Below are positions 46,701 to 61,700 of a stretch of 64,000 nt of DNA, one piece after another; position 1 is the stretch's first letter; each line of letters opens with the position of its first letter. Source of the stretch: an uncultured Planctomycetaceae bacterium. Its GTDB lineage: Bacteria > Planctomycetota > Planctomycetia > Pirellulales > Pirellulaceae. The position numbers and the translations under genes are program-made. A model generated the notes under the pieces. It ran no database searches. It was not told the origin of the DNA and was given only the letters and a program-made list of their open reading frames with translations. The stretch covers positions 44,671-108,670 of the forward strand of contig CAIYOB010001247.1 of assembly GCA_903927685.1 (NCBI GenBank), given 5' to 3'.

Positions 46701-49700
46701 TGGCCGAACACGGGCTGCTGGGCCGTCCCCTGCCGCTGGTCGGCACGACGGTTGACGGCTCGGGCGATCAAATCACCATCGGCGGTTCTCTGGAACTGCA
46801 AGAGCATCTGTCGTCCGATCTGTTCGGCGCCGCGGCCGATTACTTGGAAGCCATCCAGCGGCCCACATTGGATGGCCTGCGGACGTTCCTGGCCGGGCGT
46901 CCCGGCGTCAGCAGTGTGGCCTTGGTCGGCGGCGGCTGCGATCTGCAGTTCGATCTGCAGCTGGACTACCAGACGGACGCGGGGTTGAAACGCAACCTGG
47001 AGCTCGGACGCCATGCGCGCGAGCAGGGACTGGTTCTGCTGGCCAATCCCGAGCCGCAACTCGAATTCCAGGCTGCCGCGCATCTGGCCTTGGCCTTCGG
47101 GCTGGATCGTGACTCCCATGTCACCAGCGCTCAGAGCTTCTTCCTGGACGTCCAGGAGATCACGGCGACCGCCGGCGCATCGAGCGCACCCGGAACACGG
47201 TTCGCCATGAATCAAGGGCTGGTGAATCTAGCCGTGCCCAGCGACCAGTCGGCCACGTTCTCCTTCAACACGGTCGTCACAGCCGATCGGCCGACGGCGC
47301 CCGATACGTTCACGGGCGCCTCAGTTGGCCGTATCTCCTGGGCCGATCTGCAGAGCAAGCCGTTGGCGGACCTGATCGACTTCGATGCCCAGGGGATTGT
47401 GGGCACAGGGACCATCCCCGTCGCCGTCCAGGGCCTGATCGCGATTCCCAATGCACACGTCGGTTTGGTGTCGACGGACATTTTCGCCAAGGATCCCGAT
47501 CCGCAGCTAATCTACGATCCGGGGTGCTTACAATCGGTCGTGAACTCGAACTCGACGTACCTCGAACAGTTCATGGCCTTGGTCGGTGACGGGCTGGACG
47601 CGATGTCCAAGAAGTCGCTACGCGCGTTCGGCATCGAACTCACCGGCGCCACGCTGGCCAACGAGTTGAAACTTCGCGAGCGGCTGAACAGCTGGCTGAC
47701 CAAGAAGCAGACTCAGGCGAGCGACGCGGCAACGGGCGAACTGGACAAGTTCCTGACAGACTTGGGGGCGAAGAACATCGCGTTCGACGTCAACGCCTGC
47801 CAGTTAACGTTCGACGTGCACTTCTCCGAGACGAGCGGTCCTGTCAAAGTACCGCCGTCGTTGCCCACGGGGTTGGGGGGCCTGGCCGGGATCAAAGGCA
47901 CTGCCGATGTCACCGTCGAGACCACGGTCACCGGCGACTTCCGTCTGGGGCTGGACTTCAACCCCTTCGGCGGCAATTTCACGCTGTTGCCGACGACACC
48001 GCTGGAGGATCTGAACGGCGGCCGAGGCGTGCAGATGAAAGCCGGCGATGACCTGCGGATCACGCTCAGCGACGGCAGCACCCGAGCGCTGGATCTGGAC
48101 GGCAAGACGAACGTAGGAGATGTGCTCACCGCGCTGAACGGACTTTGGCCGGATCGGCTCGAAGCCCGCATCAACCTGGCGTACGACCGGATCGACCTGA
48201 TCGATTGGTCCCACGGCACAGCGGGAGCCTTTCAAGTGGCCGCGGTGAATGGCTCCCAGGCCGGCTGGGCCGGCGTCGGTCTGGGCCTGCTGGGCACGGT
48301 CGCCAAGCCCCGGTCCGACAACAGCTATCTATTGGAAGGTGCTCCGTTGCACGGCGATACCTTGGAGCAACACGCTTTCCTGGTTGAGGATGCCACCCAT
48401 ACGCCGACCCTGACGATCGACGTCCAGGTTGACGCGAAGAACATCAATGCCACCGCCAACTATGGACTCGTGGCGGTCACCATTACCGGCGGCAGCGGCA
48501 CGCACGCCGAAACCCATCAGCTCACGCTGAACGACCCGCAGCTGGCACCCAACACGAATGGCAAGATCACGTTCGGCGAGATTTCCAAGGCCGTCCAAGC
48601 CGGGGGTGGAACCCTGGTCTCCATCGACGGCGTGCCCGTGGGCGGCGAAGGCGAGGCAGCCCCCAGCCTGGTGAACGTCACGACCACCGCGTGTGCCACG
48701 AACCTGCGCTTGCCCGTGACGGCGCAAGCCGGCGGCCAGAGCCTGGTGGGCAACAACGCGGCCATCGTCGTCGTCTGGTCGGACTGCTCCGATCCGCAGT
48801 CGTTGAGCGTGACCCTGGAGGGCGACGCAGGCAAGCTGCAGAGTCTGCAAAGCGTCTCAGCCGGCGACATCCTGGCCGCGCTGCAGGGGGCGGTCAACTA
48901 CCTCTCGTCGCTCGAACAGTTCTCGTTCCTCAACACGCCATTGCCGGTGCTGAATCAGAGCTTGAACGATTTGCTGAACAGTTCGGGGAAACTCGCCCAG
49001 GCCCTGGCCGAATGGCAGAAATCTCCCGGCAGCGCGCTGGAGACGTTGGAGGAGTCCCTGGAAACCGCTGTGGAGCAGGCATTGAGGATGTCCGTGACCG
49101 TCGGCGCCGACGCGAGCACCGTCTCGCTGGCCTTCGACGATAGCCGACCGGGGAAGCCGGCGCTGAAGATCCAGTTGGGCCTGCAGAACGGGCTCCAGCG
49201 GTCGTTGCCACTGAATCTGGACCTGTCTCGATTGGGCTTGGCGTCGTTGAGCAATCTGGTCACCGCCGGCGGCTCCGCCCAGCTGAACGTCACGGCCCAG
49301 GCCGGGCTGAACCTGGACCTGGGATTGGATTTGTCTCAGCCTGCCCTGCCGCGGGCCTTCTTGTACAACACGACGCAAGCGGCATTTACGCTCAAGGTCA
49401 ACGGCTCCGACCTCCAGTTTGGCGCCGCCGTCGGTCCGCTGAAGGTGCTGATCGGGAACGGTACCAACAATGGCTGGGTCGTCCTGGATGCCGACGGGAC
49501 ACTCGACCGTCCGGCCGTGCCGACCGATCGGGCGGCATTCACGGTCGGGCTGACGGGAGCCAATGCCGATGGCCGCGTCTTCTTGGATCAGTGGTCGTCA
49601 GCCAACTTCTTGCCCGGCCCGGTCAACGGCAGCCTGCACGTCCAGCTGCCGGTGTATCGCGCCAATAAGACCGATTTCCTGGATCCGCAGCAGCACGACA

Positions 49701-52700
49701 TCGATTGGAACTTCCCGCTCTCGGCTCTGGCCGACCCGCCGGCACCGGTGGCGCCCGATTTCAGCCACGCGCTGGATCAATTAAGCGACCTCGCCTCGAC
49801 ATTGGATGTGATGGCCGAGGGCTGGGATGGATTCTTCCGTTTGCTGGATACGGCCGTCGATCAACAGGTGTTCAGTGCGAACATCCCGCTGATCGGCCAT
49901 CAGCTCCAGGATTCAGCCCGCTTTCTGTTGGAGTTGCGGCAACGGGTGACCGACAACCTGGGCCAGGACTTCGGGACGCCCAAGGATCTGGCTTTCGCGC
50001 AACAACGGTTGTTCGAAGCTCTGGGACCCGGCGGCTTGAACTGGCTGCAGAAGAGCAGCAGATCGGGTCTTCCCGATCGACGGGACATTCACGTGTTTGT
50101 TGGTGGAGTGGAAATCGACCCCGTGCTCAGTCCCGTGACCGGCCGGCCGCAGGAGGTTGTGTTCCGCTTCCGGTTGCACCAGGCGAGCCAATTGGTCCAA
50201 GTGCCCGTGGGTCTGGATTTCGCCCTGCCCGGACTGGGTCTGGATCTGACCGGTGGGGTCAATCTCCGGGCCGGATTCGACTTTGACGTCGGCTTCGGCG
50301 TGAGCCAGTCGTACGGCGTCTTCCTGGACACGCGTGCCTCGGACGAGTTGCAGTTTACCATCGACGCAACGCTGCCAAACGCTCAACTCAGCGGCCGTCT
50401 GGGCTTGTTGGACGTTACGGTCCGCGACGACGGATCCCATCTGGCCGGATCGTTTGCCGTGGACCTGAAGGACCCCAACCGCGACGGGCGTTTGACGCTG
50501 GCCGAACTGGCCGGAAGTTCGCGGCTGTCCCAGATCATTGACGCCGGCTTTACAGGGGACGCGCACGTCAGCCTGGATTTGACCGCCGGCTTCGGCAGCA
50601 ACGCGGCATTCCCCACCATCACCAGCGACGTCCTGATCGACTGGGACTTCGATCGGGCGGCCACCACCGCTGGGGCCGACAGCTTTGGCAATGCTCCGGA
50701 AGTGCGATTTGAGAATGTCCGACTGGACGTGGGCCAGGCGATCAGCCGCGTGGCCGGACCGATCCTGAAGGAAATCGGGCACGTGCTGGAACCGGTGCAG
50801 CCGGTATTGGACTTCCTGACGCAGCCGCTGCCCGTGATCTCCGATTTGGCCCAAACCGACATCGCGATGGTCGATCTGGCCGGGCTTTTCGGCGAGGGGG
50901 CGGAAACGGCGGCGATGTTGGTGCGGGCCGCGAAGCAGATCGCGGACCTGGCCGAAGCCGCGGAGACGTTTGGCAGCGTGGTGATCGATGTCGGGGATTT
51001 CAGCATCGACGACGTGCGCAAGCTATCGAGCCTCTCCCTGGCACAGCCCAGCCGGTTCGGTTCGCTGGCCGATGTCGACGATCTTTTGGAGCGAAACCTG
51101 CTGCCGGGCAGTTCCGCCGATTTCGTTCGCAGCAGCCAGGGCGTGCCAAGCGGCGATCCGGGCGGCAAGGGCCTTGACTTCCCGCTCCTCCGCAATCCGG
51201 CCACCGCGATCAAGCTGCTGCTCGGACAGCCCGCCGACTTGTTCACCTATGACATGCCGCGGCTGAGCCTGGACTTCAACTACAGCCAGGGCTTCCCCAC
51301 GCCCGTGCCGTTCATCTGGGTCTACCTGAACGGGAACCTGGGGGCGATGGCCGATTTTGATTTCGGGTTCGATTCCTCCGGCCTGCAACGTTATGCCCAG
51401 ACCGGCAAGATCGAGGACCTGTTCCGCGGGTTCTATCTCGATGACCATGCCGCGGACGGCGACGCGCCTGAGGCCGACCTGCACGGGGCGATCACGGTCA
51501 CGGTCGAGCCGCCGCGGATCCCGGACATCCCGCTGCCTGTGCCGGGCGCCGACCTGGACGTGAACGTGGGTGCAGGCGGCGGCCTGTTCGCCACGGTGAA
51601 CTTCAACCTGAACAACCCGGACAACGATCCGGAGGGCAAGGTCTACTTCGACGAACTGTCGCGCAACCTGCGGCGCGGCGCGAAGTGCGGCTTTGATATC
51701 GACGGCGAACTGGCTGCCAAGTTGTTCGTCTTCGCCGAGATCGAAGCCTCCTACACCGTGAAGCTGTTGACGAAGGAAGTCACCAAGTCCGTGACGATCG
51801 TGGATGAACACAAGGACCTGGTCGATTTCACGCTGTTCACGTTACAGCACTCGTGTCCGCCGCTGCCGGATGACCCTCCCCCCGCGCCGGAACCGGCCTC
51901 AGCGCCGGAACCGGCCGTGCTGTCCAACGGGGTCTTGACCCTGATGACCACCGAGCAAGCGGATGACTTCCTCGTAACTTACGACGCGGGTACGGGGGAG
52001 ATCGTGGTCACTCAACAGCTGCCCGGCGGTCCGCGCCAAGGCCGGTACCGAGGGGTGGACCGCATCGAAGCGAACGGGCGGGCGGGCGAAGACCAGCTAC
52101 TGATCGACCCCAGCGTCTCGGTTCCCGCGATTCTCGCCGGTGGGCTCGATAACGACGAATTGCAGGGCGGCAGCGGAGCGGACCGGATCTACGGCGATGG
52201 CGGCGCGGACACGATCCGGGGCGGAGCGGGCAACGATCAGTTGCTGGGCGGCGACGCCAACGACGTGCTCGACGGCAGCGAAGGTGACGACGACCTCCGC
52301 GGCGAGCAGGGCAATGACGAACTCCACGGCGGCCCTGGCCGGGATACACTGTACGGCGGAGGTGGCAGCGACTTCCTGTACGGCGGCGGCGGCGACGATA
52401 CCATCATTGCCGGCTTGACGGCCACCGGCGTCGAGCCCGACGAGCAGCACGTCATCGCCGGCGGTGGCGGCAGCGATCTGATCTACGGCGACGCTGGCCG
52501 CGACGAAATCTACGGCGACGATGCCTCCGGCCCGGCGACCGGTGCGGCCGGCGACGACATGATCCATGCTTTCGACGGGGACAACGTCGTCTCCGGCGGC
52601 GGTGGGAATGACCGGATCTTCCTGGGCGCAGGTGCCGATTCAGCCTGGGGTGGGCCGGGCGACGATGAGCTTACGGGCGGCTTGGGCAGCGACGCGCTGT

Positions 52701-55700
52701 ATGGGGAGGCCGGAAACGACATCCTGTACGCCGGCCTATCGTCGGCCGGAGGCGATCCCTCGTCGACACATACCCTGGAGGGCGGGGCCGGCAACGACAT
52801 CATCTACGGCGACGCCCAACGCGACGTGATCTACGGCGACGATGGGCCCGGCCACGCGACCGGCACGGCCGGCAGCGACCGGATCTTCGCCGGCGAAGGG
52901 AACAACTTCGCAGATGCCGGCGACGGCGATGATACGGTGGTGACGCTGGCCGGCAATGACGAGGTCTATGGGCGCGGCGGCAACGACCGCATCGACGTCG
53001 GGGCCGGGCGCGATTGGGTGTGGGCCGGTGCGGGCGACGATTCCATCCTGGCGGGGGCGGGAAACGATCAGGTCGTCGGCGAAGCGGGCGACGATACGAT
53101 CGACCTGGGCGCCGGCGACGATCTGGGGATCGGCGGGGCTGACAACGACGTGTTGCTCGGCGGGTTGGGCAGCGATCGGCTGTACGGCGACGCCGATCCC
53201 GGAACGGCGCTCGTCGGCGCCGCCGGCAACGACTTCCTCCAGGCCGGCCTGATCTCGACGGCCAGTGCCACGACTGGCGAAGCCGGAGCCCAGCACACGC
53301 TGGATGCCGGGGACGGCGACAACATCGTCTACGGCGATTTCGGCAACGACACGATCACCACGGGCGGCGGCGAGGATGAAGTCTACGCCTTCGGCGGCAA
53401 CGACCGCATCGACGTGGGCGACAGGGACGACGTGGTCTATGCCGGAGCAGGGTCCGACCGCGTGGCCGGGGGCTGGGGACGCGACGTGATCTACGGCGGG
53501 GTGTCCGCCGCGGGCGGCGGTTCGGCCAACGATGTGAACATGATCTTCGGCGACGTCGTGACCGACGATCCTGGCCAGCCGCCGGGCACGCCGCCCGCGT
53601 CCAGCACGCACGCCGACGTCATTTACGGTGACTTGGGCACCGATATGATCGACAGTTACGCCGGCGATGATGTCGTTTACGGCCTGGAGGGCAGCGACAC
53701 GATCAACGCCGGCTGGGGGCGCGACACCGTGTATGCCGGCGTGAACCAGGCGGGAGGCGGCCGGGCCAGTGACGTCAACGTCGTGAATGCGGATCCCCCG
53801 GACGTGACGAGTGTACCCGCCGGGACCCGCCCGGAGGACCATGCCGACCGAGTGTACGGCGACGCGGGCTGCGATGTCGTCGACGCGGGGTTCGGCAACG
53901 ACGTGGTCGTGGCGCATGCTGGGGACGATCGCATTCTGACCGGCAGCGAAGACGATACGATCGACGCCGGCAGCGGAATCAACTATGTGGACGCGGGCAG
54001 CGGCAACGATCGCGTCACTGCGCTGGAGGGACCCGACGAAATCTACGCCGGCGCGGGAGACGACGTCCTTCTGGCTGGCGCCGGGGACGACGTCCTTCTG
54101 GCTGGCGACGGGAACGACGTCGTCGATGCCGGCGCCGGCGACGATTTCGTCAGCGGCGGGCGCGGCGACGACGACCTGCGGGGCGGCTCCGGCCGCGATG
54201 TACTGTGGGGCGGGCTGGAGGTCATTACCGCCAGCGACTTCCACCGCGACGTGGCCGAGGACTTCGCCTATCCCACGAACTTTCCCGGGGCCGTGTGGTT
54301 GGACACGCGCGGGATGTCCCGAATCGTCCCAGTGGTCCTGGTGGGCCTGTCGGTCGACGGCCAGATGGACGACGGCCGCGATCGGCTCCGCGGCGGCGAC
54401 GATCCGGATTGGCTGTTCGGCGGCGGGACCCTGGACGACCTGGACGGCGGCGCCGGCAGCGACTACCTGGACGGCGGTCTGGGGAACGACCTTCTGCGGG
54501 GCGGCGCCGGGGACGACGTGCTCCGCGGCGGCGGTCACGATGATGTACTGCACGGTGACGGCGGCGTGGACCAGTTGTTCGGTGATGCCGGTTCGGATTC
54601 GCTGTTCGCCGACGCCGGCAGCGACATCAACGGCCAACACGTCTTGCAGTTCCAACGCATGTTCGGCGGCGACGGAATCGACTACCTGTACGCGTACGGC
54701 CAAAGCACCTCGCCGGCCGGCGCCGCCAGCGAACGGGCCCTGGTGGGCGATGAACTGCACGGCGGAGCCGGCGGCGACTGGCTGTACGGCAACGTCCGCT
54801 GCGAGACGTTCTACGGCGACGGCGGTAACGATACGATCCAAGGCGACGGGCTGATCGGCCCGTACTACGCCGACAACAGTCAGAAGTCGCTGATCGGCGG
54901 CGCCGACACGATCTACGGCGGCGGCGGGGAAGACAAGCTGTATGGCGGCGGCGGCAACGATACGCTCTGGGGCGGCGCCGACAGCGACTGGCTGGAAGGC
55001 CAGAACGGCGTCGATGCCATGTACGGCGGTGCGGGGATCGACCAGTTCCGGCTGGACGCCAACCCGTTGTATGACGCCATCCCGGCCGGCCAGTTCGAGA
55101 TCTTCGCGGGGCACACCGGCAATGAGCGGCCGGGCGATGCGCCCGACGACAACGCCACCGACATTCTGCTGATCGAAGGCACGGACAACGCCGATGTGAT
55201 CCGCGTCGGGCAGCAGACCTATGCGCTGGCCGACCCTCGGATCGGCAGCCGGATGGTGGTCGACTACAACAGCCGCTTGTTCGCGGCCGAATGGCGGGAT
55301 TTCAGCAACCGCGCCGATGCCAACGGCCTGCCGCTCGTGGAACAGTTCCGCGTGTCAGGATTGGGCGGCGCGGACGACATTCGGTTCGTCTCGCAGGCCA
55401 CAGGAAACCTGCTGCCGCTGGACGTCTCCGATCTGGTCGATCGGGGCGATGACTGGGTCGGCGCCATCGACGGCGGCCCTGGCAACGACACGCTCCGTGG
55501 AACCGAGGCCCGCGACCGGATCGACGGCGGTTCCGGCAGCGACACCATCTTCGCCTTGGGGGGTGACGACCAGTTGTGGGGCGATGGCGGACCCGGCCAG
55601 GGGGCCGCTGGCGACTATGACCGCATCTACGCCGGGCAGGGACATGATGATGTGGTGGGCGGCCAAGGGCGCAATCTGCTGTCCGCCTGGACGCAGGATC

Positions 55701-58700
55701 CACAACCGGTCGGCGACGTGCAGTTTGGGGTCTTCGTCGACCTGAACGGCGGGTTGCACGACGACGATGGCGATCTGGACGACGATGGCCGCCTGGATGC
55801 CGATCAGGCGTCGCCCGTCGGGCCTTGGCGCGCCCCCTACGTGATCGAGGACACCGGGCTCAATCGCATGCTCGGCGGACCGGACGCCGATCAACTCTAC
55901 GGTGGAACCGGCCTGGACTTCCTCTACGGGAACGGAGCCCCGGCTAACGCTCCGGATCTGATCTACGACCGCCAGGGGACGCTGTTCGAATCGCGCGACG
56001 GAGGCGTGGCGGGAGACGAATGGAAAAAGTATGCCCAAAGCACGGACAAGGTCTGGTACTACGGAGGTTCGAACCGCGACGATGTGATCACCGTGGACTA
56101 CGTAACGGAACCCGGCCTGCTGCAGGGCCATCATCTGATCACGCGATTGACCAACAACCACGGCTACTATACGTTCGACGCTCAAGTGCGGCTGGATTTT
56201 GCCGCGACGGACCCGGACGGAAATCCGCTTTGGACTCCGGATGTCAGCCGCCTGCTGCCCCCGGAAGACGATTTCCTGGCGATCATCATCGACGCCCTGG
56301 AGGGCAACGACCAGATCACCGTCGGACCGACCGTGACCAAGAGCATCTGGACCGACGCGGGCCCCGGCGATGACCGCGTGGAGTACGTTTCCGGCCAACC
56401 GATCTTGACCGACCAGACCGACACGCGGACCGGGAACGAGGTGGGCAACGGCGACCGAACGCAAGCCTTCGACATCGGCCGTCGCCTGGAGCCGGACACG
56501 GGGCGGCTGGGCGGTCAGTACTCGGTCATCGGGTTGACGATCGACAGCCCCGGGGATCAGGACTGGTACCAGTTCCAGTTGGCAACGTCGCCCGTGCCGG
56601 GCGACGCGCTGCAGATCACCAGCATTTCGCCCGACGATCGGCTGACCTTTGAGTTGTACGACTCGAATAGCCCCAATGCCACGGCTTTGACGAATCCGGC
56701 CTCCACGCCGGCCGGGACGTTTGACTTGAACGGCCTGACGCCCACCGATGCCGAAGGCCGTGTCAAGACGTACTATCTGCACGTCAGCACCGATCAGGTG
56801 CCGACGGTCTACGAACTGAGCCTGACGGTCGGGGGCGGCGGGGCGAACAACGTCTCGCAGGCCGCGGCCAGCACGATCCCCAGCATCTGGCGTTACAGCT
56901 CGGTCCAGGGCCGGCCCCTGCGGAACAAGGCGGATGAAAGCTGGTTCAAGTTCAAGCTGTCGGAACCGGGCCGATCGGGAGACCGTGTGGGGCTGAACGT
57001 GTACGATGCGCCGCACGCGGTGACGCTCAGTCTGTTCCAAGCGTCCGGGACAGCCTTGCAGACGGCGACGACGCAGGCCCTGTCCGACCCGGCGTCCGTC
57101 AGTCTGGCAGGCTTGGCCGCCGGCGACTACTGGTTGCGCGTGGCCGGCCAGGGGCCCACGACCTATGAGCTGACCCCGCTGATCGCTCACGCCAGCGACA
57201 CCGACCCCAGTGTCCTGGTCTACGGCCAGGAAGCATTGAACCTGGACTCGCAGATCCACGCGTTCCTCGGCGCTCCGACCCTCGATCCCAACGGCTCAGG
57301 GAACCGGCCGCGCAAAGACATTCTGCTGGGCGGCCCAGGGAACGACGTCTTGCAGGGCGGGACAGGTGAGGATTGGGTCATCGGCGGGCCAGGGAATGAC
57401 GTGTTGGCCGGCGGCTTCGATCGCCAGGCGGGCGACCTGCTGTGGGGCGGCAGCGGGGACGACATCTACCAGATCCTGCCCGACCGGCTGCCGGCGACGA
57501 AGGCGGCTCAGCGACGAGTGGGAGCAGCCGGTCAGGAAACCTATGTCCCGACGTTCAGCGATCGGTTCGATGGCGGCGACGGCCATGATCAGATCCTCTA
57601 CCTGGGCGGTGATCTGGACCGGAACGGTCTGCCGGTGCCGGACCACGTGGCGATCCGCTGGAACACGCTCTTGCACCGCTACGAAGTGACCAGCCGTGTC
57701 TGGGATCTCGGACGTCAGCAATTCGTCCTCGACAACACGGATCCCGCGGCGTACCGGCAGGACTACGCCTTCTACACGGCCTTCAACGCCGAGCAGACCG
57801 TGTTCGATACGGGGGCCGGCGACGACGAAGTCCATGCCGATCCGGAGTATCTGATCCGGGGGAGCGAGTGGGGTATCGATCCGGAAGACCGGCCGCAGCG
57901 GGCGAATCCCAACTTGGTCATTCGCGGCGGCGACGGGAACGACCGCTTGTTCGGCGGCGCCGGCGACGATGTCCTGGATGGCGGATCCGGGGATGACTTC
58001 CTTCAGGGCGGACCGGGCCGGGACGACGTCTCCGGCGGCCCCGGAAACGACGTGGTCGCGGGCCAGGCAACCGTCGAACCGGACCGGTCGGAATGGGTGA
58101 CACGAGGAGGCGTGACGGCGCGGAACGACACGCCTCCGTTCGCGGCAGCGATCTCGTTGCCCTCGACCCAGCTGTTCAATCTCCACCCTGGCGATCATGA
58201 GGACTGGTACCTGATCGATGCCCAGACCGCCCGCAGCCAATTCGCCCTGGCCAGCGACGCCCTGTTGACGGATGCGATGTTCTCGATCCAGGAGCTGACG
58301 TCGGCCGGGTTGCCCCGGCAACCATCGCGCTTGGTGGCGTCGCTGTTTGCCGCGATGTTGGCGGATCCGGACGATCCCCTGTCGATCCAACCGGTCGAGA
58401 GATTCGCCGGCGTGCCGCCCCAGTACCTGCTGCACGTTCAGCGCAGTGAAGGGCTTCCTGGCGCAGCCGATCTTGATCCGCGGACCTACACGATCCAGGT
58501 CGATCCGGCTTACGTCGACGTCGTTCACGTCCCGGCCGATCGAGCGGCGCGTACGGTCACTCCCGCCGATTCCGGCTACCGGCCGGCGGTGATCCCGTTG
58601 GGCGACATCGGCAATGCGGATGCGGTGGACGTCGCCAGCCCGGATTTCGTGTCGGCGATCCGCGATTATCGGGGAACGCCGCAGGATCAGTTGGAGTTCC

Positions 58701-61700
58701 AGAGTGCGTTGCGTCCCGCGGATTTCCTGGAGCCCAGCTTTGTGCGGATTCAGTTCGGCAGCGCGGCGGGCAGTCCCCTTGCGCCGAATGCGACCGTCGA
58801 GCTGGCGTTGCCGGCGCCCGTGCTGGCAACCTCGATCTTCGGTTCCCAGTCGGTGTTCGGTGCACCGGGGGACTTCAACGGCGATGGTGTCAAGGACATC
58901 GTCGTGGCGGTCTCCCTGGTGAACGATGCCGATCAGCATGGCTTCTCGAAAGCCGCGGTGTACGTCCTCTTCGGGCGCAGGACCGGCGGTTGGGGCACCT
59001 CACCGATCGACGTCACCACACAGGCCGACGTGGCGATCACCGGACTCCGCGGCCGGCTCCACGCGACCTCGGCTGGCGACCGCAACGGCGACGGAAAGGA
59101 CGACCTGATCATCGACGTGCAGAAAGCCGCGGGCGGAACGGGTGAAACGCTCATCTTCAACGGCCGCGCCCAATGGACCGGCACGCTGACGCCGGACACC
59201 CGGTTGGTCGTGGATCCGGCGAACGTGGGCCTGAGCTTCTCTCAGGTTTCGACCCGTCCGCGGTTGCTGACGGCGACCCCCGGCGTCAACTACCTGGGCA
59301 GCGCAGTCGCCGTGACGGACACCTTGATCCTCGCCGGCCACCCCGGCGAAGGCACGGTGCTGGCGTTCGCCCGGAACCCGGATGGAAGCGCGGTCTTCGA
59401 CGAGGCTCCGCAGCAGGTCTTCCGCAGCCCGTTGCCCGGCGCGGCGGAATGGTTCGGCTATTCGCTGGCCGTCTCCAACAACCGCCTGCTGGTCGGGGCG
59501 CCCAATGCCACCTCGCTGAACGGATCGGGCCAGACGCTGCGCGGTGCGGCGTACCTGTTCGACCTGACCACGGGCGCGCTTTTGCAGACGCTGAGCAGTC
59601 CCGTAACGAACAGCACCACGATCAGCTTCAGTGGTCTGCCGCGTTTGGGCGACGTCGAGCCCCATTTCGGGTTTTCGGTCGCCTTTGCCGGCGACAACCT
59701 CCTGGTGGGCGATCCCGGCGCGACCACCGGGCAGGGCGTGGCCTATTTGTTCAACGGTCAGACGGGAGCGATTGTCCAAACGTACCGGCATCCCGGGACG
59801 GGCTCCGTCGTCGCCAGCGGCGGATTCGGATACGCAGTGGCATCCGTCGGGGACAATGTGGCCATTGCGGCACGCGACCTGACGGGCAGCCTCGGCACGA
59901 CGTTCGCCGTCTATCAGATGCTCGGCAAGGGCTTTTCGGGAGCGACGACCAGCACCGCGCTGAAGACGTTCGCTCCGCCAGCCAGCGACAGCAATCTGGG
60001 CTTCGGTCAGACGCTGGTCGCGACGGGCAACAACCTGGTCATCGGCTCGCCCTTGTCCGATGTGAACGGCGCCAACTCGGGCGCGGTGTATGTCTACAAC
60101 GCCGCCGTCACCACCGTGGGCGAAGTCACCCGCGCACCGCGTCTGACGCTTCCTGGGGCGGCGGCCAACGCCATGTTCGGCACGTCGGTGTCGGTTTCCG
60201 GAGACGTCCTCGCTGCCGCTGGCTTGACTGTGCCGAGCGTCCGGCTGTACCGCCTGTCGTCCGGCGCGGCAATCGGTTCCGGTAGCGTCGTGACGGGGCC
60301 GGGCTCGTTGAGCCCCGGCTATCCCAATTTGGATCTCCGCAGCGACGCCGAGTACGCGGGGCAGACGGCGTTCGATTCGCTGCAGAGCCTCAGCGGGCTG
60401 ACGTTCGGCACCCGGGTCGTGCTGGCCGGCGCGACGCTCGTCGTGGCCGCACCCGAAGCCGACGTGTTCCAGTCCTCTCTGACCCAGGACGATGTTGACC
60501 GGTACCGCCTGATCAACAGCCGCTATGACATCGGCAACGCCAATCCCAATGCCGGGGCCGTGCTGGTCTTCCCGGCGACGACCAGCCCGCAACTGAGCTC
60601 CGTGGCCATCGGCCTGTTCGACGCGGATGCCGTGGTCGATTATGCGGTGAAACGGGACACGACCACGGGAAACCGCCTGGAGGTCTACAGCGGCAGCTCA
60701 ACCGCACCCACATGGACGCTGGACTTCTCGACGGCCGAAGCGGGATTCGATCTGGCCGGTTCGGAGTTACTGCCCGTGGGCGACCTGGACGGCAACGGGC
60801 GGGCGGATTTCCTGGTTAGCAACGCACGCGGCGCGCTGCTGATCCTCGGCGGCCAGATCCCCGCAGGCGCAGTTGCGGACGGCGTGATCACGTTGGGAGA
60901 AATGCTGGGACAGGCGGCCTCCGGCACGGCCAGTGCCATGAAACTGTCCGCCGCCCGCTACGTGCGGTTGGGCGATATCGATCGCGACGGCTTCGACGAT
61001 CTGGGCGCGGCAGTCTTCCTGTCGGCTCCCACGCTGGACTCGCTGTCCAGCCCCAGCGAGACCTACGTCACGCATCAGGTTGGACAGGTCTATCGCGGTG
61101 CGGCCCGGGCGACGCTCAGCTTTGCCCGCCCGGCGCTGGTGTTCGAGCCGGCCCGCCCTCTGTTTCTGGACAGTTCGTCCTACGAACTGCTGCAACCCCA
61201 TTCGTTCGCGTCGACGGGTGCGCCGCAGGTCGGCGCGTCCGCAGCGTTGGCGCTGGCGGATGGCCTCCAAGGCTCCGTGTATGTGTTCGATCCGGGACCG
61301 TTGACCCCAACGGTTTCCGTCCCCGGTACGGCGCAGCCTCTGGCGTCCAGCCTATACACTTACGAACTGGCCACGCCCGCCGTTTCGTCGGCCAACCCGT
61401 CGCAATCGGCCACCTGGGATGATCTCGCCACCGCCCCGGTCTTGACGGGCGCCGTGTCTGGCGAGCAGCTGTCGCAATCGTCGCCGATTGGCGACGTCAA
61501 CGGCGATGGCCTCGGAGATCTCCTGGTGCGCGGGACGAAGGCTGCCTACCTGCTGTTCGGCCCCGTCGACCTGGCAGGCCGGGTGAACGTGGCCGCCCGC
61601 GCGGACCTGGTGTTCAGCCAGGACACGTATGGGACTCCGGCGACCCGCATGGGCGATCTGGACGGCGATCGGATCAACGATCTGGTGTTCTATCAAGGGA

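Noticed and set aside
52736..55114. 792-codon minus-strand frame
   Set aside because: Mirror image of the RTX repeats (Val/Ala/Asp repeats), not an independent gene.
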